In this document: one piece after another, positions 44,509 through 52,355 of the stretch | How the letters are laid out: each line of letters opens with the position of its first letter | Position numbering within the stretch: position 1 is the first letter of the stretch | From: Methanomassiliicoccaceae archaeon UBA472 | Lineage (GTDB): Archaea; Thermoplasmatota; Thermoplasmata; Methanomassiliicoccales; UBA472 | Assembly: GCA_002497075.1 (NCBI GenBank) | Contig: DAML01000011.1 | Location: forward strand, 166,982-230,981 | Reading direction: 5' to 3' | DNA length: 64,000 nt | Program-made: the position numbers and the translations under genes | The notes under the pieces: generated by a model | What the model saw: the letters and a program-made list of their open reading frames with translations, nothing else | Databases searched by the model: none | What the model was told of the DNA's origin: nothing

Positions 44509-45003
44509 ATGAGCATAATCTACGAGGTCATGACCGAGGAGGGGCTGGACCTCATAGGCCCGCTTTGGCTGGAACTGAGGCAGATGCATAGGGCCAGGTC
44601 GATCCATTTCAGGAGTTCCTTGGGAGCAAAGAGCTTCGAGGAACGTAGGGAGGAGCTTCTGGAAAAGGCGGCCGGCGGACTGATGAGGTTGGAGCTGGCC
44701 AGAGAAGACGATGGACGGGTGGTGGGATACTGCGTCTCCAGCGTGAGGTCGGACATGACCGGGGAGGTGGACTCCATATTCGTCACCGCCGCCTACCGGC
44801 GAATGGGGGTCGGCACCTTCCTGATGGAGGGAGCGCTTCGATGGATGGATGGCCTGGGAGTGAAACGCAAGGTCCTCCTGGCCATAGTAGGCAATGAAGA
44901 GGTGCACTCATTCTACGCGCGGTTCGGCTTCCTGCCCAAGAGCGTTCAGCTGGAGCAGGTTCAACGGACTGGCGGAACGCGAGGTTCGGACAAACCTATT
45001 TAA
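44509..45003 (+). CDS. GNAT-family N-acetyltransferase
   Basis: 164 residues from ATG 44509. The acetyl-CoA site is VDSIFVTAAYRRMGVGTFLMEGALRWM (R-x-x-G-x-G), followed by VGNEEVHSFYARFGFLPK, which is typical of the family. The substrate is unknown. ATG 44434 is in frame but would lie upstream of the predicted transcription start. Its stop is 34 bp before rnp4, so it may lead the rnp4-yhbY-serS transcript. Confidence 0.8.
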   Translation: MSIIYEVMTEEGLDLIGPLWLELRQMHRARSIHFRSSLGAKSFEERREELLEKAAGGLMRLELAREDDGRVVGYCVSSVRSDMTGEVDSIFVTAAYRRMGVGTFLMEGALRWMDGLGVKRKVLLAIVGNEEVHSFYARFGFLPKSVQLEQVQRTGGTRGSDKPI

Positions 45004-45037
45004 CGAGATGGCATTATCGCACCTGAAGGAGAATCCT

Positions 45038-45382
45038 TTGAGCAGGAAGAAGGTGTCGAACAATCAGGTCCGGGGGATCGCCCGCAAGAGGATGGACATC
45101 CTGGTCCGGCTGTCGGAGAAGGAGGCCTTGGGTGGCAACATGGCTAGAGCGAAAAGGTACATGACCATCGCCAGGCGGATCTCCGGACGGAACAAGGTGG
45201 CCATGCCCAGAGGGGCATTGTACTGCCGTAACTGCTCGACACCGCTCGTTCCGGGACTGAACTGTCGGGTGCGCCTGCGGAACCACCGCGTAGGCACCCA
45301 CTGCCTGGAATGCGACAGCATCAGAAGGATACCGTATCTTATGGAGATCAAGGAGAGAAGGACATGCCGCCAAGAACGATGA
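45038..45382 (+). CDS. rnp4: RNase P protein component 4 (Rpp21/Rpr2)
   Basis: 114 residues. The N-terminal helices (VRGIARKRMDILVRLSEKEA, ARAKRYMTIARRISGRNKVAMP) are followed by a four-cysteine zinc ribbon CRNC...CLEC, with LVPGLNCRVRLRNHRVGTHC between. TTG 45038 is preferred to ATG 45008: GGAG ends 6 nt before it, and MSRKKVSNN matches the family start. It is part of the protein moiety of archaeal RNase P. It overlaps the YhbY gene by 19 bp. Confidence 0.92.
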   Translation: MSRKKVSNNQVRGIARKRMDILVRLSEKEALGGNMARAKRYMTIARRISGRNKVAMPRGALYCRNCSTPLVPGLNCRVRLRNHRVGTHCLECDSIRRIPYLMEIKERRTCRQER

Positions 45383-45654
45383 AGGACGTTAAGAGGGTCG
45401 GACATGGCCTGCGACCTACCGTGCACGTGGGCAAGGAAGGGGTAACCGACACCCTCATCGAGGAGATAGCCAAGCAGGTCAAGAACAGGAAGGTCGTGAA
45501 AGTGCGTCTCCTCCCCAGCGTGGAGGATGACCGCAAGTTGGTGGCCGAGGACCTGGCCAAGCGTTCCAATTCGGTACTGATAGAGGTCGTGGGCCACACC
45601 GTATTACTGTGCGACCGGAAATATCTGGAAGGCAAGGGAGACATAGATTTCTAA
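45364..45654 (+). CDS. CRM/YhbY RNA-binding protein
   Basis: 96 residues, a single CRM domain: LRPTVHVGKEGVTDTLIEEIAKQV with the GxxG loop, VKVRLLPS and VGHTVLLCDRK at the end. CRM proteins associate with pre-50S ribosomes and structured RNA. Its position between RNase P component 4 and serS fits an RNA-related transcript. An internal ATG at 45379 is an alternative start. Confidence 0.9.
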   Translation: MPPRTMKDVKRVGHGLRPTVHVGKEGVTDTLIEEIAKQVKNRKVVKVRLLPSVEDDRKLVAEDLAKRSNSVLIEVVGHTVLLCDRKYLEGKGDIDF

Positions 45655-45664
45655 GGTGAGCGTA

Positions 45665-46927
45665 GTGTTGGACGTAAGCGTGATCAGGGACAACCCCGAG
45701 GCGATTCGGGCCATGCTCAGGAACCGCACCTACAGCGAGGAAGTGCTGGACACGTTCCTGGAGCTGGACCAGGCCTGGCGGGCGGCGGTGGAGGAGGGCA
45801 ACCGGCTCAGGAAACTGAGGAACGAGGCTTCCCTGCGCATCGCCAAGCTCAGCGGTAAGGAGAAGGCCGATGCGGTGGCGGAGATGAAGACCGTGGCCGC
45901 GCGAATTAGCGAGCTGGAGACCAATGCGGCCGATCTCGAGTCCCAGCGGGATGAGGTCCTTCTGCTGATCCCCAACGTACCTCATACCACCGTGCCTATA
46001 GGCGACTGCTACGAGAAGAACCGCGTCGTCATGGAGCACGGCAAGGTCACCAAATTCGATTTCGAGCCTAAGGACCACATCGCCCTGGGCGAGGACCTGG
46101 ACATAATCGACTTTCAGCGCGGAGTGAAGGTCGCCGGCAGCGGTTTCTTCGTGCTGAAGGGCGACGGCGCGCGAATGGAAAGGGCGCTGATCAACTATAT
46201 GCTGGACCTGCATCACGAACAGGGATACACCGAAGTGTTCCCGCCGGTGGTCGTCAACCGGGCCGCAGTGATCGGCACCGGACAGTACCCGAAGATGAAG
46301 GACGACATGTACTGGTGCGAGAGGGACGACCTCTGGCTCAACCCGACGGCAGAGGTCCCGGTGACCAACCTGCTGCAGGACGATATACTGAGCAAGGAGG
46401 ATCTTCCGATCTGCTACACCGCCTACCTGCCCTCGTTCCGGCGGGAGGCCGGTAGGCACGCCGAGATGAAAGGGATGATCCGGGTGCACGAGTTCAACAA
46501 GGTGGAGCTGGTGAAGTTCGTTCTTCCTGAAGGCTCGTTCCAAGAATTGGAAACATTGCTCAACGACGCCCAGGACGTCCTGCGCGGCCTGGAGCTCCCT
46601 TTCCGCACGCTTCTGTTGTGCACCGGGGACATGGGGTTCGCCTCCGCCAAGACCTACGACCTGGAATCGCACGCCCCAGGCACCGGGAGCTGGCTTGAGG
46701 TTTCGTCCTGCAGCTGCTTCACTGATTTCCAGGCCCGCCGGGCCCGCATCAAGTACCGTCCGGAGCCGCACCTGAAGAGCGAGTTCGTGCACACCCTGAA
46801 CGGTTCCGGACTGGCGCTGCCTAGGACCATGGTATCTATCATGGAGAACAATCAGGACCGCGAGGGGCGCATACGCATACCTAAGGTCCTCCGGCCTTAC
46901 ATGCAGGGACAGGAACTGATAGAATAG
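45665..46927 (+). CDS. serS: Seryl-tRNA synthetase (common, bacterial/eukaryal type)
   Basis: 420 residues from GTG 45665, giving MLDVSVIRDNPEAIRAML; GGTGA lies 5 nt upstream. It has an N-terminal coiled-coil arm (about residues 25-100), then class II motifs (NPTAEVPVTNL, PSFRREAGRHAEMKGMIRVH) and NGSGLALPRTMVSIMEN. It is the standard SerRS, not the rare zinc-dependent form found in some methanogens. The normal start context and coupling place it last in the rnp4-yhbY-serS group. Confidence 0.95.
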   Translation: MLDVSVIRDNPEAIRAMLRNRTYSEEVLDTFLELDQAWRAAVEEGNRLRKLRNEASLRIAKLSGKEKADAVAEMKTVAARISELETNAADLESQRDEVLLLIPNVPHTTVPIGDCYEKNRVVMEHGKVTKFDFEPKDHIALGEDLDIIDFQRGVKVAGSGFFVLKGDGARMERALINYMLDLHHEQGYTEVFPPVVVNRAAVIGTGQYPKMKDDMYWCERDDLWLNPTAEVPVTNLLQDDILSKEDLPICYTAYLPSFRREAGRHAEMKGMIRVHEFNKVELVKFVLPEGSFQELETLLNDAQDVLRGLELPFRTLLLCTGDMGFASAKTYDLESHAPGTGSWLEVSSCSCFTDFQARRARIKYRPEPHLKSEFVHTLNGSGLALPRTMVSIMENNQDREGRIRIPKVLRPYMQGQELIE

Positions 46928-46961
46928 GAAAGGTAAACGGTTTATTGGCCGCTAGGCGGCC

Positions 46962-47228
46962 TTACTTCTTTGCCTTCTTGGCCGGGGCCTTCTTGGGCTT
47001 CTTCTCTTCTACCTCTTCTTCCTCTTCCTCGGCCTCTTCTTCGCCCTCTCCCTCTTCCATTTCTTCGTATCCAAGGAAGTCGAAGAGGTCCTCTTCCAGC
47101 CCCTTCAATACCTCAACGGCCTCTTCCTGCTCGCCTTCCTCAAGAAGGTCGATGGCCAGGGTTACCTGGTCTAAAAAGTCCTCCAGGGTGCAGTCGAGCT
47201 CCTCGATCAGATCGTTCAGGCTAACCAT
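46962..47228 (-). CDS. Small acidic protein with lysine-rich tail, 88 aa
   Basis: I do not recognise a family. Residues 1-55 form acidic amphipathic helices (LNDLIEELDCTLEDFLDQV, LKGLEEDLFDFLGYEE), 56-75 are almost all Glu, and the last 14 residues are Lys/Ala/Pro (KKPKKAPAKKAKK). GAGGT ends 7 nt before the ATG. The plus-strand open frame across it is low-complexity Ser/Pro and is a shadow. The charge segregation suggests interaction with nucleic acid or ribosome, but this is a guess. Confidence 0.62.
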   Translation of the reverse strand: MVSLNDLIEELDCTLEDFLDQVTLAIDLLEEGEQEEAVEVLKGLEEDLFDFLGYEEMEEGEGEEEAEEEEEEVEEKKPKKAPAKKAKK

Positions 47229-47330
47229 GTGTTTTACCTCGTCCTCTAATATCCTTTGCCAATAGATAAGACATCGGGTGGGCGAACGTTGAAACTGGAA
47301 GATTTTCGTTCAGAACGATGATCGACCCAC

Positions 47331-50300
47331 TCATGCTGATACCCCTTGGACGTTCACCTTGCACAGCCAAATGTCTAGCGTCGTTCCGTATGGAGCTTTG
47401 AAGATGGGGACGGCAGTCGCCGGCACGCCGGTTATCTTGACCCCCGCCTCCATGGACCATCCGGACGTCCTGAGGCCGAAGACCATTGCGAGCACGCCGA
47501 GGTCCACCGCCACAGAGGCCTGGTATCTGACCTCCGTGCTGTAACCGGGAGCGCGGATCATCTTAGGAACGCTGACCGCGCCGAAGGCGGACATGGCCAG
47601 CCAGATCCCGTTGGCGGATGGTAGTCCGTCCAGATAGGCCTGGAAGGGATTGCCCAGGGAAAGGGTCAGCGGCTTGGCCGAACTGGCCAGATCGTGCAGG
47701 GCGTCCCGCAAGGTTCCGCAGCGCCAGATGACCTCCATCCGCATTCCTGACTTCACGGTCGATGACGCTTCGGCCACCGCCACCTCCACGAACAGCCCGG
47801 CCACCACTTCCTTGTCGAGTATGTTCGAGGTGAGCCTTTCCAGCATACGCAGCAACGCGGTTTCGATAGTTAACGCCAGAGCTTCCATGCTCAGTTCCCC
47901 GGAGGATAGCTGGTATAGCGATTCGGTGACCGCGGCGAAGTACACCTGCTCCACCGTGTCGAGGTCCAGAATGGAGAAGAGGTCCCTGCCGTTGGACGAT
48001 CCTCTCGAACCGCTCCTGAACTCCCAGCGATCGGCGGCATCCTTGGCCCTCTGCCAAGTCCTGTCATCGTTCCAGCAGTCGGTGGAGAAGGGGGCGCTGT
48101 CCACCCTCCGGCCGCGCTCGTCCCGGAGGACCAGGCTCTCCTCGAACGGGAAACCCTCCCCTATGTTGTCCAAGGCCTGTCCCGGGAACTGGTACACCAT
48201 CCGCGCCCGGGGCATCAATACCCCGTCCAGCGATCCAGATCCTTGGACCCCGTGCCGGGTCTCGATGGTCCACCCGGTCAGGTCCACCGCTTCCGTGGTG
48301 GGATTGTACAGCTCAACCCATTCCCTGCCGGCGTCCTCGCCCGCGGGATTCAGCTCGAACTCGTTGATCACCACCTGATCGGTCCTGCCCTCCAGAACCT
48401 TGATGTAAACCCCGGCGTTCACGGCCCCTTTCAGACCGGGTATCGGGAGCGGGATATTGGACAATAGCGCCCCTACCCCCGGTATGTCGGAAAGTGAGAA
48501 CGATAGCTTCCTGTAGCTGACCACCTCGGGCATGACCAGTTCCACGCAGGCCCCGTCCACCAATCCCCGGACCTCCACCATGTGGCGGAACACGTCCATG
48601 AACGGATCGACCACCACGGAGACCGTCCAATCCTCGCCGCGCAGGGAGGCGTTCGTGAGAATGCTGAGGTTTCCCTGGCCCTTTACCAACCTGGTGGTCA
48701 CATCGATGCGGCAATCATCGGTCTTAAAGCCAAGTGAGATGGAAGCGGGCACCCCGACCTCCCGGAAGTCCAGGTCATTGGGCTTCAGATTCACCTTCAT
48801 GTCCACGCCCAGGAAGCTCAGGGTGACGCTTCTCTCGCCCAGGATGCCCAGCAGCAGCCTGGCGACCTTGGACTCCACGATCGACATCGCCGAACGGATG
48901 AAATCCTGCAGTTCCTCCACCATTGACCCTAGCATCGTGGAGAGCGTGTCCAGGACATCCCTGCCCATCTCGACCAGGTCGGTGACCGCTCCCCGGAGGA
49001 GTCGGTAGGTAGACCGCAGGTAGGAGATGAGCGTTCCCAATCCCTCCTGGAGCGGACGTAGTAGCGAATCTATGATCTCCGAAAGCTGTTGGCCGAAGGT
49101 GTTCACGTTGACGTAGTTCACCCCCATTAGGGCGTGTCCAGTAAGTGCCGCCACAATGAGTTCTGATCCGAACTCTAGTTGCCTATCGAGCCGCGATGGG
49201 ACCACCTGTCCGATCTCTCCGCCAGGTGACACAGATATCGATATCTCGCCCAAGAATGTAACCTTCCAGACCGATTGATAGGAGGCCGCCTTGACGTCCA
49301 GAACGTCAGTGTCGTGGACCTGGACGCCAGACTCAGGAGAACCTCGATAATCACCGGGGTCCAAAATAAACGATGAGAATCGGGATTCCGAAGAACCCCC
49401 GTTAGGATAGACGATCTCCACCTGCAGGGATTCCTGATACGACCGGCCGTCAGCGCTTAGAAGCGAGAAGTACGGCGAGGCAGAAAGCGCTATCTCCATC
49501 TGGTTCCCCCGCACGCGCATGCCGTTGGAGATCTCGGACAGCATCTGGGAGACGTCATCGCTGAGAACCACCGAGATGCCGGCGTACGGATCACCGGTCC
49601 GGGCGATCACGTCGGCCATCCATGACGACACTGTACCGGATGATGTTCCTTGGCTCAGTCCGGCCATGAAGTTTTCCTCAAGAAAACGAGCGTGCTCGTC
49701 GAAGGTCCATTCTATCGAACCGTAGGCACCCCATGCGGCATCCTCCGCGATTCGCCCTTCCAGCAACTTCAGGCCATCGTCCCAGGGAATGTCCGTGTTA
49801 TCGCATTCCGAGAGGGCGGCGGACAGAAGCTGCTCCGCCGCGCTGGAGACCATGGTGCTCAACGCCTGCTGCCTGAGCAGGATGGCGTCCCGGTTCCTCT
49901 GGAACTCGGCCTTGGTGGCCTCGGCCAGAGGATCGGCGGTCATCATGGTGGATCCCGCGGAGCTCATGGCCGCTCTCATCCAGGTGTCCTTGTGACTAAG
50001 GGCTGTGTGCAAAGAGATCTTCATTTCGTCCAGGAAGGAGACCCCGTCGCGAGGATCGAGCGACAGTTCACCAGGAGGGAGGAACATGCTCCTGGACACC
50101 TGCTCCGCTACGGCGGCGATCTCTCTTCTGATGGCATTTAGTATCTCCAGGGTGCCCTTCTTGTACTGTTCGTGGAAATCGCCCCAGCCATCCCAGGCCA
50201 GGACATCGGTCTGTGGTATGTCGAGAGTCACCAGACCTCCCACAGATATCGGTATTGCTTCCCCACCTGCGTCGACCAGGTGAATGACGATCTCATCGAC

Positions 50301-51494
50301 ATTTACCGACCCATCAGGAACGCCCGCCCCTAGATACCTGTACAGAGCTTCGGGTACTCCGGCCTGTTCGAACGTCTCCTTCAGCCAATCCTTGAAGTGC
50401 CCCTCGGCCAGGTCCACGTCGAAAGTCCGATCGAGGAGGTCGTTGGCGAAAAAGAACACCTCCTCGCCGGCCTTCTCCGCGATCTCGAACAATTTGATCA
50501 GGCCGATGCACTCCATCCACCTCAAGGAAAGGCGTTCTAGGGCCGAGTTCAAGGTCTGTGAGAATATCACGCGCCAATCCAGTTGGTCGTAGCCGTAGAG
50601 GCCGAGGAAGATGTCCGCCGGATCGATGGTACCGCCTCCCCTCAGATTTTCCTCTATGAATAGCCAGCAACCCTCGCCATCCAGTACGTCCGTGCTTATG
50701 CCGTAGCAGGGGGTGGCCTGACGGAAATGCTTCATCTGAAGGACGATCAGACCAAGGTCGATGGCGTTCGTGAGGTCCCTGTCGGTCATGGTCTCGGTCA
50801 GCCCTTTCTCTCCGATCATAGCGCTGCCCCAGCCTTGTACGGTGCGGTACGCCGCCAGCGATTCCAGCAGATAGTTCACCATGGAACTGAGGTCGCCAAG
50901 GCCGTCGGAGACCGATCTTTCGAAACCATTCATCCGGTCGTTCAGAAGGGGCCAGGGAACCTTGCCTTGGTCCTCGACCAAATAATCCCGGCTGAGATTG
51001 CCGTTGGCGGAGGATACCCTGATCGAAATGGAACCGGTCAGGCCGACGTAGGCTGGAACGTATTTATCCGTGAACCTTTCACCGGAGAGGTCCTGGTCCA
51101 GAGGAAGGCGCAGGAAAGAGAGCCGAACTTCGCTGACGTTCGCCTCCAAATCCATGCCAGACCGGGACCTCGGGTAGCTGGATGCGACCATCGATCCTAG
51201 TTCGCGCTGGAATCGCGAGGTTATCGCGCTCTCGTTGAGCGGATCACCGGTGCACGCGGTCAGCAACGATTGCCAGGCTATTTCTTGTACCTGTTCCTGA
51301 GCGTCCGAGGACATCTCGTCCATGCGCTCGATCTCCTCTCTTGTCAGGCTAACCTCCTGAGACCCGTCGCGGAGGTCGGAGATCAAGGCCGCGGAAAGGC
51401 TGGAAACGATGATAAGAACTATGGCTATCATGGAGAAGGGCATCTGTGCCCGGCGGTCCCGGGACAAAGCGCGCGTCGAGCCTCTTTCGGTCAT
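47331..51494 (-). CDS. Very large pilin-like-anchored extracellular protein with lamin-tail domain, 1387 aa
   Basis: The N-terminus is basic, then RRAQMPFSMIAIVLII and a hydrophobic helix, like the class III (prepilin-type) signals of large archaeal surface proteins. The remainder is predicted outside the cell: long helical and beta-mixed regions, a helical stretch with coiled-coil character around residues 820-920, and at about 1038-1136 a lamin-tail domain (VVINEFELNPAGED, WVELYNPTTEAVDLTGW). The C-terminal 250 residues are beta-rich. No protease or glycosidase motif was seen. It appears monocistronic between the acidic small protein and the trmB gene. Function is unknown; a cell-surface or secretion-apparatus role is inference. 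Confidence 0.8.
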   Translation of the reverse strand: MTERGSTRALSRDRRAQMPFSMIAIVLIIVSSLSAALISDLRDGSQEVSLTREEIERMDEMSSDAQEQVQEIAWQSLLTACTGDPLNESAITSRFQRELGSMVASSYPRSRSGMDLEANVSEVRLSFLRLPLDQDLSGERFTDKYVPAYVGLTGSISIRVSSANGNLSRDYLVEDQGKVPWPLLNDRMNGFERSVSDGLGDLSSMVNYLLESLAAYRTVQGWGSAMIGEKGLTETMTDRDLTNAIDLGLIVLQMKHFRQATPCYGISTDVLDGEGCWLFIEENLRGGGTIDPADIFLGLYGYDQLDWRVIFSQTLNSALERLSLRWMECIGLIKLFEIAEKAGEEVFFFANDLLDRTFDVDLAEGHFKDWLKETFEQAGVPEALYRYLGAGVPDGSVNVDEIVIHLVDAGGEAIPISVGGLVTLDIPQTDVLAWDGWGDFHEQYKKGTLEILNAIRREIAAVAEQVSRSMFLPPGELSLDPRDGVSFLDEMKISLHTALSHKDTWMRAAMSSAGSTMMTADPLAEATKAEFQRNRDAILLRQQALSTMVSSAAEQLLSAALSECDNTDIPWDDGLKLLEGRIAEDAAWGAYGSIEWTFDEHARFLEENFMAGLSQGTSSGTVSSWMADVIARTGDPYAGISVVLSDDVSQMLSEISNGMRVRGNQMEIALSASPYFSLLSADGRSYQESLQVEIVYPNGGSSESRFSSFILDPGDYRGSPESGVQVHDTDVLDVKAASYQSVWKVTFLGEISISVSPGGEIGQVVPSRLDRQLEFGSELIVAALTGHALMGVNYVNVNTFGQQLSEIIDSLLRPLQEGLGTLISYLRSTYRLLRGAVTDLVEMGRDVLDTLSTMLGSMVEELQDFIRSAMSIVESKVARLLLGILGERSVTLSFLGVDMKVNLKPNDLDFREVGVPASISLGFKTDDCRIDVTTRLVKGQGNLSILTNASLRGEDWTVSVVVDPFMDVFRHMVEVRGLVDGACVELVMPEVVSYRKLSFSLSDIPGVGALLSNIPLPIPGLKGAVNAGVYIKVLEGRTDQVVINEFELNPAGEDAGREWVELYNPTTEAVDLTGWTIETRHGVQGSGSLDGVLMPRARMVYQFPGQALDNIGEGFPFEESLVLRDERGRRVDSAPFSTDCWNDDRTWQRAKDAADRWEFRSGSRGSSNGRDLFSILDLDTVEQVYFAAVTESLYQLSSGELSMEALALTIETALLRMLERLTSNILDKEVVAGLFVEVAVAEASSTVKSGMRMEVIWRCGTLRDALHDLASSAKPLTLSLGNPFQAYLDGLPSANGIWLAMSAFGAVSVPKMIRAPGYSTEVRYQASVAVDLGVLAMVFGLRTSGWSMEAGVKITGVPATAVPIFKAPYGTTLDIWLCKVNVQGVSA

Positions 51495-51544
51495 CCCCCC
51501 TGACCATCACCTGCCGCATAAAAAGGGGGTGAGCTACAATCAGG

Positions 51545-52282
51545 TTACGTTTTGGACCCCTTCACCATGTGCAGGAAGTTCTCCAGGTGCCCCGCTATGA
51601 GCGGATTGTCGGAGAAGCCGCACAGGTCCATGTCCTCGGTGGCTATCATGGCTACCTTACTGTCAACTATCACATCCGTGGCTATCAGACCTTTTCTGCG
51701 GAACACCTCGTCGGCCGATGGGACCTTGACCGCCGGTTCGGTTATTATGGTGATCTTCACCCCTCTGGCCTGGGCTTCCTTAAAGCGATCGGATAGCTCG
51801 GAACGGATGTCCTGCATCTTGGGCGAGGATATCATGAAGGTCGTCCGGGCGGTATCGAGCATCTCACCTATCTTCGCCAGCACCTTCCTCCGCCCATAGA
51901 TGGTGTACACCAGCTCTGGCGTCCCTTTCTCCGATAGAAGCCCCTTGATCGAGCTCAGCTTGGCGAACATTCCGTTCATCTCGTTCATGGTCCTCTCGCG
52001 CAGCTCCTCTATGTCCAAAGGATAGTAGATTGCGGGGCGGCCGTCCGTCTCCTGCGCGAACCCTTTCGTCACCAAGGACTGCAGTGATTTGTAGGCCGAG
52101 GTACGGGGTATCATGGACAGCTCGGCAACCTCCTCAGCCGTTCCGTGCGTCCTGAGCACAAGGGCGACATACGACCTCGCTTCATAATTTGAAAGCCCTA
52201 AATTCCCAAGAACAGAAGCGATCTGAGTGAATTCCTTCTCTATGTCTCCTATATCCAGTCTGAGAACGTCTATTATGTTCAT
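51545..52282 (-). CDS. TrmB-family transcriptional regulator
   Basis: 245 residues. The N-terminal winged helix (LGNLGLSNYEARSYVALVLRTHGTAEEVAELS, quoted in part: LGLSNYEARSYVALVL) and IPRTSAYKSLQSLVTKGFAQ are TrmB-type. Residues 110-245 form the C-terminal effector or dimer domain without an obvious sugar site. It is divergent from the tetraether synthase gene with 73 bp between starts, and a perfect inverted repeat lies in that gap. Autoregulation and control of the lipid operon are likely but inferred. Confidence 0.88.
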   Translation of the reverse strand: MNIIDVLRLDIGDIEKEFTQIASVLGNLGLSNYEARSYVALVLRTHGTAEEVAELSMIPRTSAYKSLQSLVTKGFAQETDGRPAIYYPLDIEELRERTMNEMNGMFAKLSSIKGLLSEKGTPELVYTIYGRRKVLAKIGEMLDTARTTFMISSPKMQDIRSELSDRFKEAQARGVKITIITEPAVKVPSADEVFRRKGLIATDVIVDSKVAMIATEDMDLCGFSDNPLIAGHLENFLHMVKGSKT

Positions 52283-52291
52283 AGCTCAACA

Positions 52292-52310
52292 TGTAGCTAA
52301 TCTCGCTACA
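52292..52310. promoter_or_regulatory. Inverted repeat, candidate operator between trmB and tes
   Basis: TGTAGC, 7-nt spacer, GCTACA: a perfect dyad with 6-bp arms. It ends at the edge of the tes TATA region (52311-52325), so a bound protein would cover the BRE and block transcription factor access. The trmB start codon is only 10 bp away on the other side. Confidence 0.5.
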
Positions 52311-52325
52311 ATAATATTATATTAT
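52311..52325 (+). promoter_or_regulatory. TATA region of tes
   Basis: ataatattatattat, about 35-45 nt before the GTG start of tes, gives a predicted leader of about 15 nt that holds the GGTG ribosome binding motif. Confidence 0.45.
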
Positions 52326-52355
52326 CGTGCGGAAGTATCAGCTCGGGGTGCAATA

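Noticed and set aside
46945..47265. Plus-strand open frame of Ser/Pro-rich sequence downstream of serS
   Set aside because: It is the antisense of the Glu-rich region of the minus-strand small protein, which has a good ribosome site.
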